The position numbers and the translations under genes were made by a program. A stretch of 33,391 nt of DNA from Entrophospora sp. SA101 (lineage: Eukaryota > Glomeromycota > Glomeromycetes > Entrophosporales > Entrophosporaceae). The DNA lies in NCBI GenBank assembly GCA_958430865.1, contig CAUDNR010001513.1, forward strand, positions 56,785 through 90,175, written 5' to 3'. The notes beneath the pieces were generated by a model. That model ran no database searches, had not been told where the DNA came from, and saw nothing but the letters and a program-made list of their open reading frames with translations. This document shows positions 9,418 to 20,476 of the stretch, piece after piece; positions within the stretch are counted from its first letter, which is position 1, and each line of letters starts with the position of its first letter.

Positions 9418-9723
9418 TTATATTCTTCTTTCTTCTAGTAGTCCTCTTATTCGTTCAGCTAGAAGATTATATCTTTCTTTTGTTGAATAATCTGCTTGAC
9501 CATATGTCCTGCCAGATGCATATTTAATAAGTTTCGTGTCCTTTTCGCCCACTCTGTGTGCTTCGTCCCCAAACTTGATGTGGTACAAATGAATACCTTT
9601 AAGACGAACAGCATCTATATTTATTCTCCTTATTATTTCATTTAGATCTATATTATGTGGTGTGTTGATATTATTTAACTGTACCTGCGCCATCAGCGCA
9701 ACATATTTCTCTTTGAAATTCAT
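9418..9723 (-). CDS. Small HMG-box-like protein 1
   Basis: A 101-aa single-exon frame from ATG 9721-9723. The central part reads LYHIKFGDEAHRV (residues 46-58), then KLIKYASGRTYG (64-75) and TKERYNLLAERI (81-92). The two other frames at 16180 and 19079 share the pattern (Y)xIxFxxEAHRVxExD...I..AS...K.R(Y/F)..(L/I)A. This three-helix pattern matches an HMG box: an FxxYR-type helix 1, I..xAS in helix 2, and VK..Y..LA in helix 3. The usual helix-2 Trp is replaced by Tyr. Such short, diverged HMG proteins are numerous in Glomeromycotina and are grouped with fungal MATA-HMG factors. DNA binding is inferred only. It is the first of three same-strand paralogues and has a conserved block about 415 bp upstream. 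It recurs unchanged at 25778-26083. Confidence 0.55.
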   Translation of the reverse strand: MNFKEKYVALMAQVQLNNINTPHNIDLNEIIRRINIDAVRLKGIHLYHIKFGDEAHRVGEKDTKLIKYASGRTYGQADYSTKERYNLLAERIRGLLEERRI

Positions 9724-10137
9724 GGCTTATAAGTTTTGTTGTGTATGTACGTTAAATATATTATTTACTTATTTATTATTTTTAAATTTTGAGAAGAAAA
9801 ACTCCAAAAAAACTCGAAATAATTTGATCAGTCTTTTTATAATGTTTTTTTTTGGATCCACGTAGAAGTACATATGGCCGAACTTTAAAACAATACAAGT
9901 TCAATAATTGAATCAATCAAATCCATTTTATTTTTACCAATTGTTATTATTGAATAAAAAATTATATTATAATCGCCAATTATCGACAAGCAACAAATAA
10001 ATATTTTGGTTTTTGTTCCATCATGGGAAAAAGAAAGTGTGATCTTAGAATGAAAATATCACGCAATCAAAAGCGTCTTTTTTTTTTGTTATCTGATTAG
10101 TTATCCTCTAAATATTACACGTAATTTATTGATATTT

Positions 10138-10300
10138 TGATTATCACTTAATAACAATTACAGGGGAGGTTATTTTATAATTTGTTAGTGACCGTTTTAG
10201 GAAGGAATTAAATGAACCATGTCAATTATCTCGTCGTATATGATTACACTGATCATTATTACATAAAAAAGAGCCACTGTTAAATGAATGATACGTTACA
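10138..10300 (-). repeat. Paralogous non-coding block A, upstream of HMG-like gene 1
   Basis: This stretch aligns with 16957-17130. Both contain TTATCA..T..ATAACAAT, ACAGG..AGGTTATTTTAT, TTTAGGAAGGAATT, TCAATT.TCTC and CACTGATCA in the same order, with small indels. Each lies about 415-465 bp upstream of an HMG-like start codon, on the 5' side. No open frame is shared, so it is a candidate conserved promoter or enhancer region, or simply the remains of the duplication that made the paralogues. Confidence 0.55.
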
Positions 10301-13300
10301 TACCAGGACTAATCGCGTAATATTATTGACGGAACTTTAGTCAGGATTAATAGCCAAACAAAATTATTAATTGATGTTGATCATTTCTATAATAATTTGT
10401 GAGGAAAAACGAAAAATCTACAAGTGCTACAAAGTAAAGTTTTTTATTAAAAATCAAAAAAATGTATCAATATATTCTTTGATGTTTATTCCATCTTATA
10501 AAACAAAGGGATATAAATTTGACGTACAAAAACATAATGCTATTCTCTTGTAAAAGATCATCAAGTAAAATTTATTAATAATGAAATCAGCACTTCTAGA
10601 TTATTTTTTGCCAATCTTTGATATTCATTTCTACTATGTATGAGACACTCATTCATTCGCGGATCACCGTAACTATTATTTTACAATGGCAAAAATGGAC
10701 TAGTTATAGATATCACCACCTGGGATTAGCATTGCTGATAAATCACTGCTGATTCAATTGATTGTTAATGTTATCAGAAACATCTGATGATAAAATCAAG
10801 TGATGTAAATGATAGGTTCCCCCGTTCTTCAAGATCTAATCCATCAATGACTTGAACAATGCTAGAAAAATCATTGTCATTATTTTTTTGTCATGGATTC
10901 CAAGTTGTCACTTGACAAATAATATTAATACATATTTATTAATAATAGTTTATATTATGCCTAATTTTAAAAATACGACCACTCCTGCCTATTTGCATAT
11001 GCCAATATGTATTTGTGGGGCTTTAATAAAACTTTGATGTATATGCACGCACATAAGTTTTGGTTTAGAGCCGAAAAAATAGTAAGCATGCAGATAGACG
11101 GATGCGACCGTATATCTTTAGATACTACTACTGCTAAAAAAGTCTACTATAATGATATTTGATATGTACGGTAAATGTAATTTGTAAAAAAATTAAAGTT
11201 ATCGTTATTATATGTTCAATGAAGTAATAGTAATAATGTAAATATGACGGAAATTGCAAATTTGTGACTTGTTCAAGAAATATGTATAGGTAAGGAATTT
11301 TAATTCCGTTGAGCAAAAAGAGTAAAAAAAATTTTTTTTTGTGAATGGGTAAAATAAATATGACTCATGTCAACTGACTAAAATTAAACAGTCAAGTCAT
11401 TACGTGGAAAAAACTTGGCATTTTTTTTTTTATTCAAGTCGTGTTGACTTAAACCCTGGAATTAATATTTAAGTGCCATGTCAGGTAAGAATTAGAGAAA
11501 ATGAATAGTACTATTTGAAAACAACGAAATGAAATTCCACTTTCCCAATATAAAAAATTTTTTTTTTTGTCATTGATAGAGTCTTGTGTGACAAAATTTT
11601 TATAACCATCCATTGTGTGCATTCATTGTGTTGCTTGCATAAATTAATAAAATCCCCTGTTGATTTAAACAATGATTGTTTATTAGATAAATATTATGTA
11701 AGAACATTTTCATTGTTTTATTAAAATTATATTAATGTAACAATAACAGTGTGATTATTGCTAATAAATAATCTCATCATTATATAACATATGACTAACA
11801 TGCTACATACAGTGATAACGCTTTTATTTGTTATTGTTTAAACTGCATGGTCTAGATTTATTTTTTATTTTTCATTTATTATTTATCGTTGCGTGCGTAC
11901 GGGGTATTCAGAGTCAACATGATGATGTATATGTATCAATATTATTGGTATTTAGTAAATTTCGGGGACCTCAAAACATAAAACCCATTTTCACTCGATA
12001 TAGTAAATTGTACCACATATTCTCTATTGGGTATATATAATAACGTGTTTGTTACACGACGTATATCATTAATTTTGCGATATTTTTCCCACGCTATTAT
12101 TAATTAAATTAACATTGTAAAATAATTTATTTGTCAGATTGTAAAACTCCCTCCATCATTCGTTGTAATATCCCAAAAAAATTCGTATAATTTTTCAACA
12201 ATATGCACGATGAGTCATGATCAGAAAGCATAACTCCAATTAACATTCTTCGCATAGCTTTTAACCTTGAATGATCATTAATCATGCATACGTCTCTTTA
12301 AATTTTGCAAAGAAAATTTTCTAAATCGGGGAATGTTTGAGTTTAGTGTGATATTGATTATGAAAATTGCTTCAAAGAATCTTTAATTTCTTACTTAGTA
12401 AAGTAAATAATTTCGTATCACACGCTTGCACGAATTGAGGTATGTATGGAGACTTTATTAGTTACAATGATAAAAAAAAAACAATAATTCTTATTTTGTA
12501 TAAATAATAATATTAACGACATAATTAGTTCCACTAATAACAATAACGACAGGAAAAACTATTTATAATTTTCGTGTGCCAAAAAATATGAAGAAAATAG
12601 ATTGATGGAAATTCCAACATTTATCGTAAAGTTTATGCAGAAACTGTGGTGGCATCAAATAGAAAATAACATACGGAGAAGATAATGAATACATCCATTA
12701 TAAATAATATGAAACATATGGAACTTGTATAAAAAGGTACTAACTAGTACATGCAGGATACATATGGAATGTTAAATACATACCTATTACGGTATTATTA
12801 GTATATGATGGCACGGAATAGATACGGAAATGTTACTTTTACGGTATGGGAAGGTGCGGCATACATACAGTACTAAAAATTAAAGTACTTTGTATATAAA
12901 AAAATAACATGTAAATAAGTGTGGCGCAAACGAATAGTAACACTAATTAATATTAATATATGATTTTTAGTTAATATGTAACGTAAACAACCACCTATTA
13001 CTATAATATTTCTAAATATTGATACAAAATTTATAAATAATTTTACTTTAGATTACCTTCATTATTACAAAGTCATTGTTTACATTCGTCATATGATGAT
13101 GATAATATAGTGTATTACTGTATTATATTGTTGGTATTACAAAAATCATATATTTGTTTCAAAATTATTTATTTCCATCGATAACATGAACAAAGTCATG
13201 ATTGTACATTATGAATGTAGTTTCATGATATTTTTGAGTGTAGTATTGGTGGAGTTGGTTTTTTCTTTTTTTCATTAAATAATCCCTTTTATTTGGATAC

Positions 13301-14056
13301 AAAGCTAATTGGTATCAACACTGGTATTAATAGTTTTGTTGACATTGTTTTAAATTCTTTCACCCTCCAATCATTGTTTCCAGTATATATTTTAGAGTAC
13401 TTTCAATAAACAAGGCTATAATGAGAAAGTTATTATCACGTATAACGTTGCAAATTCTCAAGAGAAATTTCTTAAACAACATCAGGATCGGGTAACATCT
13501 AATATAACGATACCTTGTCAATAAGATCTATTATACAGTTATATAGTACGTATGGTATACCTATATCAACTTTTATTTCATCTTAATATAATATTAACAT
13601 TTGTATTTAAAAAATATATATTGATTTTTCTTTATCAATTATAAAAGTACCTCTATGGACAACTCTATTTTTTTAAAGTCGTTGAAGTCTTTGAGGTTTA
13701 GATGATACTGTGTAATTTGTTATCTTGAGAGTTTTCATAACATTGGCAAAATAGTCTATCATAAAGGCCGATGCTTTCATTGTTTCATCAATTAAGGTTT
13801 AGGTTTAGTGATCTAATTACTGTATAATAATTATAGTCATAATTCTTTTCTTTCTAAACAAGGAAATTACATGCATAAACTTTAGGTCCAAGTTCATAAT
13901 GATTTTTGCAAATCAAATAAATAAATATGTGAAATTGTTCCTATTGTCGATCTTTGGAGTGGCGATTTTTAGAAAATTTTTTTTTATTAAACCTAATTAC
14001 ATTTTATTTCACAGAAATTAAAATCTGATTAGATTAAGATTTAATTTTTGATTTTA
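10301..14056. other. 3.7-kb gene-free AT-rich region
   Basis: No frame here looks like a real protein. Short frames lack ATG starts or have low-complexity composition. Visible structure is limited to a GTCAAC/GTTGAC-containing stretch at about 11369-11451, poly-T tracts, and a stretch at about 12660-12880. The latter repeats ATACGGAA-type motifs and may be a decayed relative of the fold-back element at 7738-8080. Confidence 0.5.
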
Positions 14057-14122
14057 TATTTGTAATTATTTTGGATATTTCAGATATTTCAGATACTTGT
14101 GTATTTATTTTAATTACAAATA
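14057..14122. repeat. 12-bp perfect hairpin
   Basis: TATTTGTAATTA at 14057-14068 is inverted at 14111-14122 (TAATTACAAATA) with a 42-nt spacer. The spacer contains a repeated ATATTTCAG. Further TTTGTAA/TTTACAAA copies follow to about 14155. It may be the end of a decayed MITE. Also at 30417-30482. Confidence 0.5.
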
Positions 14123-14229
14123 TTTTAAATTTGTAATTTTAGATTTACAAATATTCAAAAAGGAGATAGGATTACAGTTAAGAACTCTATTCTGCAAAAA
14201 ACATGTTATTTTTTTTTTTTTACAAAAAT

Positions 14230-14802
14230 TTAGAAATGTATAGGCTCAATGATCATGCGAGATAAAAAAAACAAATATTCATCACTGATCATTAGAATAT
14301 TTTCACGATATAAAGAAGTATCACGAGATACTTGTGACTCGTGAGATTCCAATAAAACAGATTCGGGAACTCTTCTATGAGAGTGATACTTTTTAACTGC
14401 AAAAATAGCAGCTTTACCAAAAAGCCACATCCTATAGGCATTCATAACCTATAACATCTTCTTGAAAATTTACGAATTTTATAGAGTGAAATAGAATTAA
14501 CAGCCAATGGCACAGTTTGTTGTAAACCTTCCCAAGATTCTAATTCTGTAGTTAAAGATAAATCTCTCCAGTCGTGTCAATCTGAGATTCACTTTCAAAC
14601 ACCTCCTTATCAATATATTCATCTGCAATAGGTTTAATAGTTTCTTTTGTTTTTTTAGTTTCACGAGCTTTTTGTAAATGCTGATTTCTTTATTCTGTTT
14701 AAGCATTTTAACAAAATAAAAAATCGCGTTCCATAAAAGGAATGATTTTCGTGGAAAAATTTTACCAGCTGGCGCAGCATTTGATGTGTTTAGAGGCACC
14801 AT
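14230..14802 (-). pseudogene. Unrecognised gene remnant with frameshifts
   Basis: Two minus-strand frames, 14802-14497 (from MVPLNTSNAAPAGK) and 14445-14230 (MNAYRMWLFGKAAIFAVKK), look like pieces of one broken gene. Protein-like stretches switch frame several times. A Lys/Glu-rich segment (KARETKKTKETIKPIADEY, then DKEVFESESQID) appears in a second frame near 14670-14580. LTTELESWEGLQQTVPLAV appears in a third near 14560-14500, then the last piece with HSHRRVPESVLLES. I do not recognise a domain. The mixture of well-formed stretches and frame changes suggests a decayed gene or transposon ORF. Identical remnant at 30590-31162. Confidence 0.35.
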
Positions 14803-15061
14803 AGTAAAATATCAAATATTTTGATCGACAAATTTATGAGGGCAGATCAGTTAATCAATAAAAAAAATAAGCTTTGATCGGCAGATTTTGTGAATCAAAT
14901 TTCTAATTAAATGGTCATTTATCAACTTTAACAGTTAAATTAAAATCAAGTTATTACGTAATATTAATCACAATGACATGCATACGTCGAATCTTTTTCG
15001 AGTAATGATCTCTAAATATTTCAGAACTATATTTTACGTATTAAGAATGACAGAATATTAA

Positions 15062-15545
15062 CTCTTTTATTAGAAGAATAATAATAGTTGGTACTATATA
15101 TTACGGCGATACTTGCATTATACTTTTAGAAAGAGCTATTTAATCAAATAAAAAGACTACAGGGATAAAAGTCATGCACACGTTTAGAAATTAATTAATT
15201 GTAAAAGCGAACAACAGCCTCATCTGACATTTAGACATACGAGAATAGAGAATAGAAATCTTGAATAAACATATATGTTGATTTGAACAAATCCTTCAAA
15301 AAATTATAACTTCAAAATGTCGACTTAACACAGAAGTCAACGTGGCGAAGTCATCTGACTTATAAAAATGCTGTACCCAGTTACAAAATTACCAGAATTA
15401 TTTGTGTTTGATAAAGAAAATCTTACCACAAAAAATGGGGCAAGATACAAACAAGGATAATCAAAGCAGTAATTGAAAGTAAATAACCAGGTGGCCAACA
15501 AAATATTGAGATATAATTATTATGTGCGTTTTTCTTGTAATAAAT
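15062..15545 (+). promoter_or_regulatory. Paralogous block B: promoter-like segment with TATA box and short ATG frame
   Basis: This block aligns with 18138-18660. Shared pieces, in order, are CGGCGATACTTGCA/CGGAGATACTTATTG, AAAAAGACTACA, AACAAAT, AAAATTATAAC, AACTTATAAAAAT-type TATA (15361-15369; 18445-18453), CAGTTAC, and AAAAAATGGGGCAAGATACA, whose ATG is at 15435 and 18527. The ATG lies 74 and 82 bp past the TATA in the two blocks. The frames end after 13 and 6 codons, so no protein is made from either as it stands. It may be the 5' end of a lost gene or of a short transcript. Both lie 3' of an HMG-like gene. Confidence 0.4.
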
Positions 15546-15636
15546 ATATAGTTGTCAATTTGATGATCTTTTTTAGTCCTACAATAATAACATTGTGTGC
15601 AATTAATTTTTAAACTTGGTGTAATTTGTTATATTT

Positions 15637-15661
15637 ATATTTATATATATATATATATATT
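15637..15661. repeat. (TA)n microsatellite
   Basis: About ten TA units following T-rich sequence, repeated at about 31997-32021. Confidence 0.85.
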
Positions 15662-16179
15662 ATTTTATTTTTAAAAAAAATAGAAAGGAATCATAAAAAT
15701 GTGATTTCAAATCTAAATTATTAAAAAACTCTTTTCTTGTTTGTGTAAAAGGAAACGAATATGATAATGATTAATCCCTCGTGATTCGATTTGCGTAATC
15801 GATTAATTTTTCGATCATAACGATAAAGTGGAAATAAATTTTTTTGCCAAGATGCGAAACTATTAATATCTACTACTACTGCGCGAATTAACTAGTCAAA
15901 AAATATATTAAAATAGAAAAATTAAAATTAAAATTAAAAAAATTAAAAAAAGTCGATAATGAAAACGATTAATCGAATTAATAAACAAATAAACAAATAA
16001 AGCATAACAAAGAAAAAAACAAACAAACAAAAATAAACAAACAAAACAATAAACAAACGAATAATAAATTTTAAAAACATTTTTTTAAATTTTTTTTAAA
16101 TTATAAATAAATTAAAATAAAAAAAGCAACCGCCAATTTGTCCAAGAATTTTGATTCGCCACGATTTTCGAAAGATAAG

Positions 16180-16494
16180 TTATATCGTAGCTCTTAAGAT
16201 ATTTTTTGTTCTTCTTGCTATATCTTTAAACCTTGCTTTTACTGCTCGGCCTGATCGACGATATGACAGAGTAGAAGCACGGTTTATGATGTTATCGTTT
16301 TGTTCGCTAACCCGATGCGCTACCTCGCGAAAGTTAATTCTGTAAATGTGCTTTCCATTGAGGCGATTTGGATCTTTGATTGTTCCCAGTCTTTCGCGTA
16401 ATATATTGGGATCATTAATTGGTGCTGTATTTACATTAACGTCAACATGCATTATTTCAATCAACGCCTCGCATTCCTCTTTGATGTTCATCAT
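16180..16494 (-). CDS. Small HMG-box-like protein 2
   Basis: A 104-aa single-exon frame from ATG 16492-16494; the next Met is residue 2, so the start could be either. Motifs are HIYRINFREVAHRVSEQ (residues 49-65), IINRASTLSYRR (69-80) and VKARFKDIARRTKNIL (85-100). The YRxxFRxxxHR, IxxxAS and VKxxFxxIA spacing is the best HMG-box match of the three paralogues, again with Tyr in place of the usual Trp. The 3' flank (about 16120-16178) carries CGCCAATTT and GATTCGCC, resembling the CGCCGATTTTCGATTTTGCC downstream of gene 1. This supports common descent of whole units. Block A lies about 460 bp upstream. In the second copy only the last 8 codons remain before an inversion junction. Confidence 0.55.
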   Translation of the reverse strand: MMNIKEECEALIEIMHVDVNVNTAPINDPNILRERLGTIKDPNRLNGKHIYRINFREVAHRVSEQNDNIINRASTLSYRRSGRAVKARFKDIARRTKNILRATI

Positions 16495-16956
16495 TAAACA
16501 AATTTTTTATTATAATAATAAATAAAATTGCTATGTGTACCGGAATAAGTCAAAAATGTATAAATAAATATATTTGTTATATCTGAGAGAGAGAAAGAGG
16601 TTAAGGAGGAAAAGAGAAGAAAAAAAACTTGAAAAGAAAAAATCGATCCTTTATAAAAGTTTTTGTCTGAAAATAAAATAGATCACGGCATATATATATT
16701 ACTGATCTTTTATCTTTAAACAATATGAATTCAGTAAACAATGACACGTAACAAATTAATTAAAATCAATTTATTTTATAAGATTTATTTAATTTATTTA
16801 ATTTATTTATTTATTAAATTATTGATGAGCAAATCAAATAAATGCACAAGTAAATAAATAATTATAAATAAATATTTAAAACTATTATTTACTTTACACG
16901 GGTTATCTTAATGGAGAGGGTTGTTTAAATTAGACATCTTAGGTGATTTATAGTTT

Positions 16957-17130
16957 TATTATCATTTGATAACAATACAGGAGGTTATTTTATTGCTGTT
17001 TTACAGATATATGACAACATGTTGTTCATCATTTTTAGGAAGGAATTGAAAATGAATGATATCAATTGTCTCATAGTACACTGATCACATAAAAATGGAC
17101 CATTGTTCATTGTATTATAATTATGTGTTA
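16957..17130 (-). repeat. Paralogous non-coding block A, upstream of HMG-like gene 2
   Basis: Partner of 10138-10300. It carries TTATCATTTGATAACAAT, ACAGGAGGTTATTTTAT and TTTTTAGGAAGGAATTG, then a stretch containing CACTGATCACATAAAAATG. It is diverged by substitutions and by a short insert (about 16998-17030) relative to the first. Confidence 0.55.
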
Positions 17131-18137
17131 TATAATTAATTAATATATTATTTAATTGGTTTCGTATGTTACACACGAAAAAATGTGAAGATGAGCATTG
17201 GTTCTCATTGTGATGATGAGATATTTAGTCAGTGGTAAATTTTAATTATATTGCATTATTTTTCGTTTCAAGGGATTGATTGGTTAATTGAACAATGATT
17301 GTGTTAATAAATATCAAATGTGGAATAAATGGAGTATTACGTGAGAAAATTTCCATTTTTTTTGATTTTATGGTTTTGGGGATTGTTGATGTTTCAATAC
17401 CTCTTCTTCAAATTAGTAATTATTTATCATATGTTTTTATCGTTATATTATTATATTGTTAAACGTAGCAATAATACGTGTAAGCATATAGCATATATAC
17501 TATGTCTTATATATATATAAGTTATTGATTATAAAGATTGTTTGATAAAAATCATTTATTAAGTAAGTCATTAGAAAAAGATGATTGGTTGCTTTATTTA
17601 TTATCGATCGCGAAGATGATTTCACCGTTTAAACTATTTGGTGTATAAATTAAATTAAAGGAATAGTCTCACACAACAGATATTATATTAAAAAATCTGT
17701 CGTGTAACACAAAAAATAGGCATTAAAAATATCTAATTTATTTATTTATCATAACAAAAAAAAGTCAATTGACCAAGAGGGATAATCTCAATACCAAGTA
17801 CGGCAATAAGATTTTCAAATGGAGCCAACACCATATACGTTTTTCGTCAGCAAAGACAACTAATGTAATATTTAATAATATTATTAATAAAATTGCCATT
17901 GAAATTGCAGTGTCCAAACTCCAATAATGTTGGTTAAATTTGTAAAAATATTTAATAAATTATCAAAACTTGTAGTAATTTAAAGAAAACTTGTAATAGG
18001 AGGAAAATTTATAAATGCCGTCGATCTCCCGGTTTTTTTAATACGTAAGCAGGAGGACAATGATCCTTATTATGGATGGGCGCACTAATAATCCTGATCA
18101 TAGAGATTTATTTATAACATATACTTTGCATATTAAC
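17131..18137. other. Gene-free AT-rich stretch
   Basis: One kilobase with no credible coding frame. The 63-aa frame at 17329-17520 is hydrophobic low-complexity sequence without supporting features. 17775 onward is present again, inverted, at the right end of the window. Confidence 0.5.
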
Positions 18138-18660
18138 AGTATGCTCTTTTTATTTATTATTATTAAAATTTTTATTAGAATAGTTGTAATATGTATATAC
18201 TGCGGAGATACTTATTGTACATGGTAATAAATATAATTTGATAATTTTTATTTATTTATTTATATAAAAAGACTACATGGGCAAAGTTTAAAATTTAATC
18301 GCACAAAAACGTAAAACAAATCAATAGTTCAAAAATGTGAGCGTGAGAATAATAAACATCTATGTTGTTTGAACAAATTATTCGAAAAATTATAACCTCG
18401 AAATGTCAACTTAACAGAAAGTCAACTTGATGAAGTATCTGGCTTATAAAAATACTGTATCCAGTTACTAGAATTATTGTGTTTATAGAATATAACAGTG
18501 TTTCTACAATTAAAGCATCGCAAAAAATGGGGCAAGATACAAAATGATACAAACAATGTCCTGAATGAACTTGATTGAGAGCATGCAAGGAGAGTTATTG
18601 AAAATAATGGTGACCAACAAAATGTCGTGTTGTTTATTAATATTATGTGCGTAAAAAAAA
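18138..18660 (+). promoter_or_regulatory. Paralogous block B, second unit
   Basis: Partner of 15062-15545, with the TATA-like sequence at 18445-18453 and the ATGGGGCAAGATAC segment at 18527. The ATG frame closes after six codons. It lies 3' of the third HMG-like gene. Positions up to 18605 reappear inverted from 32561 onward. Confidence 0.4.
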
Positions 18661-19078
18661 TTTGATGATCTTTTTTTTTTGTTTGAAATTTTTCACACAT
18701 GGTGGGTATTTTATTGTGTGTTTTGTGCGATTATTTATATTTATTGTTATTATTATTGTTTATTATTATTTTTAAAAAATATTTACAAAAATAGTAAAAA
18801 TTACGATTTTAAATTATTAAAAAAAATTTCTTTTGCTAAATGATATCAAACAAAAGAATACATGAAACGTGGATTTATTAAATAATCAAGGGATTTAATT
18901 TGCTTAATTAAATTTTTCGCGCGTGTGTCTATTTAAATAAATTAAAATAAATAAAACGATGATGATAAACTGTTCGTAATCAGTTATCAAATAAACTTAT
19001 GAAATAAAATAAAAAATAATCGTCGATTTTTGCCATAAAATTTTTGATTTTGCCAAAAAAAAGATGCAATTTGCGCAT

Positions 19079-19390
19079 TTAGTTTTCAAAATATTCCATT
19101 TTCGCTCGTATTTGATTCGCCAAATTATAATATCTCTCTTTCACCGTTTGGTCCGATTCACCAAATGATATAGTTGAAGCACTTTTTATAAACTTCATGT
19201 CCTCATCACTGACTCGATGTGCCTCCTCGCGAAAGTTAATCCAATAAATACGATATGCTGTAATCTGGTTAACGTCTTTTATTTTAACGAATCTTTTGCA
19301 TAATGAATCCGGATCGCTAATTGCTGGGATATCCACGTTGGTTCTAATTTGCATAAGTTCAATCAACCTTCTATATCTCTCAGTGTTCAT
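19079..19390 (-). CDS. Small HMG-box-like protein 3
   Basis: A 103-aa frame from ATG 19388-19390, beginning MNTERYRRLIELMQ. Motifs are YRIYWINFREEAHRVSDED (residues 46-64), KFIKSASTISFGES (66-79) and VKERYYNLANQIRAKM (83-98). They match the other two paralogues in order and spacing. The helix-2 aromatic is Phe. The open frame can be read further upstream, but only through an ATT/TTA microsatellite and the assembly gap, so the ATG at 19390 is the sensible start. The promoter region is lost in the gap. The 3' flank contains CGTCGATTTTTGCC and TTTTTGATTTTGCC, again like the flank of gene 1. Function as an HMG-type DNA-binding protein is inferred. Confidence 0.55.
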   Translation of the reverse strand: MNTERYRRLIELMQIRTNVDIPAISDPDSLCKRFVKIKDVNQITAYRIYWINFREEAHRVSDEDMKFIKSASTISFGESDQTVKERYYNLANQIRAKMEYFEN

Positions 19391-19396
19391 CGTCAA

Positions 19397-19399
19397 ATA

Positions 19400-19476
<77 letters not shown>
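19397..19476. repeat. (ATT)n microsatellite at contig edge
   Basis: About 25 uninterrupted TTA/ATT trinucleotides run straight into the N block, a likely reason for the assembly break. Confidence 0.95.
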
Positions 19477-20476
19477 NNNNNNNNNNNNNNNNNNNNNNNN
19501 NNNNNNNNNNNNNNNNNNNNNNNNNNNNNNNNNNNNNNNNNNNNNNNNNNNNNNNNNNNNNNNNNNNNNNNNNNNNNNNNNNNNNNNNNNNNNNNNNNNN
19601 NNNNNNNNNNNNNNNNNNNNNNNNNNNNNNNNNNNNNNNNNNNNNNNNNNNNNNNNNNNNNNNNNNNNNNNNNNNNNNNNNNNNNNNNNNNNNNNNNNNN
19701 NNNNNNNNNNNNNNNNNNNNNNNNNNNNNNNNNNNNNNNNNNNNNNNNNNNNNNNNNNNNNNNNNNNNNNNNNNNNNNNNNNNNNNNNNNNNNNNNNNNN
19801 NNNNNNNNNNNNNNNNNNNNNNNNNNNNNNNNNNNNNNNNNNNNNNNNNNNNNNNNNNNNNNNNNNNNNNNNNNNNNNNNNNNNNNNNNNNNNNNNNNNN
19901 NNNNNNNNNNNNNNNNNNNNNNNNNNNNNNNNNNNNNNNNNNNNNNNNNNNNNNNNNNNNNNNNNNNNNNNNNNNNNNNNNNNNNNNNNNNNNNNNNNNN
20001 NNNNNNNNNNNNNNNNNNNNNNNNNNNNNNNNNNNNNNNNNNNNNNNNNNNNNNNNNNNNNNNNNNNNNNNNNNNNNNNNNNNNNNNNNNNNNNNNNNNN
20101 NNNNNNNNNNNNNNNNNNNNNNNNNNNNNNNNNNNNNNNNNNNNNNNNNNNNNNNNNNNNNNNNNNNNNNNNNNNNNNNNNNNNNNNNNNNNNNNNNNNN
20201 NNNNNNNNNNNNNNNNNNNNNNNNNNNNNNNNNNNNNNNNNNNNNNNNNNNNNNNNNNNNNNNNNNNNNNNNNNNNNNNNNNNNNNNNNNNNNNNNNNNN
20301 NNNNNNNNNNNNNNNNNNNNNNNNNNNNNNNNNNNNNNNNNNNNNNNNNNNNNNNNNNNNNNNNNNNNNNNNNNNNNNNNNNNNNNNNNNNNNNNNNNNN
20401 NNNNNNNNNNNNNNNNNNNNNNNNNNNNNNNNNNNNNNNNNNNNNNNNNNNNNNNNNNNNNNNNNNNNNNNNNNNN
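19477..20476. other. Assembly gap, exactly 1000 N
   Basis: A round-number run of N, so probably a placeholder of unknown true length. Open frames read through it are meaningless. Confidence 0.99.

Larger units (their letters stand above)
4310..16205. repeat. Segmental duplication, copy 1
   Basis: This block is matched in the same orientation by 20477-32565. Offsets are 16167 up to the 719-bp repeat, 15448 to about 6551, and 16360 from there to 16205. Wherever I compared the copies base by base they were identical, except C at 15012 against A at 31372. Structural differences are listed separately. The left limit is set by the sequence gap, so the duplicated block may be longer. Confidence 0.95.

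Noticed and set aside
11828..12040. 70-aa frame with a signal-peptide-like hydrophobic start
   Set aside because: It begins at TTG with no usable ATG, lies in gene-free DNA, and a eukaryotic gene is unlikely.
15961..16060. AAACAAACAAA/ATAAACAAA runs as a possible CRISPR or regulatory array
   Set aside because: Simple low-complexity slippage sequence without constant repeats and variable spacers.
16151..16345. 64-aa plus-strand frame over the HMG-like gene 2
   Set aside because: TTG start and antisense to a better-supported gene. The related frame at 32511-32744 crosses the inversion junction.
18406..18700. 60- and 92-aa minus-strand frames
   Set aside because: They overlap the conserved non-coding block B, and the paralogous block does not conserve either frame.
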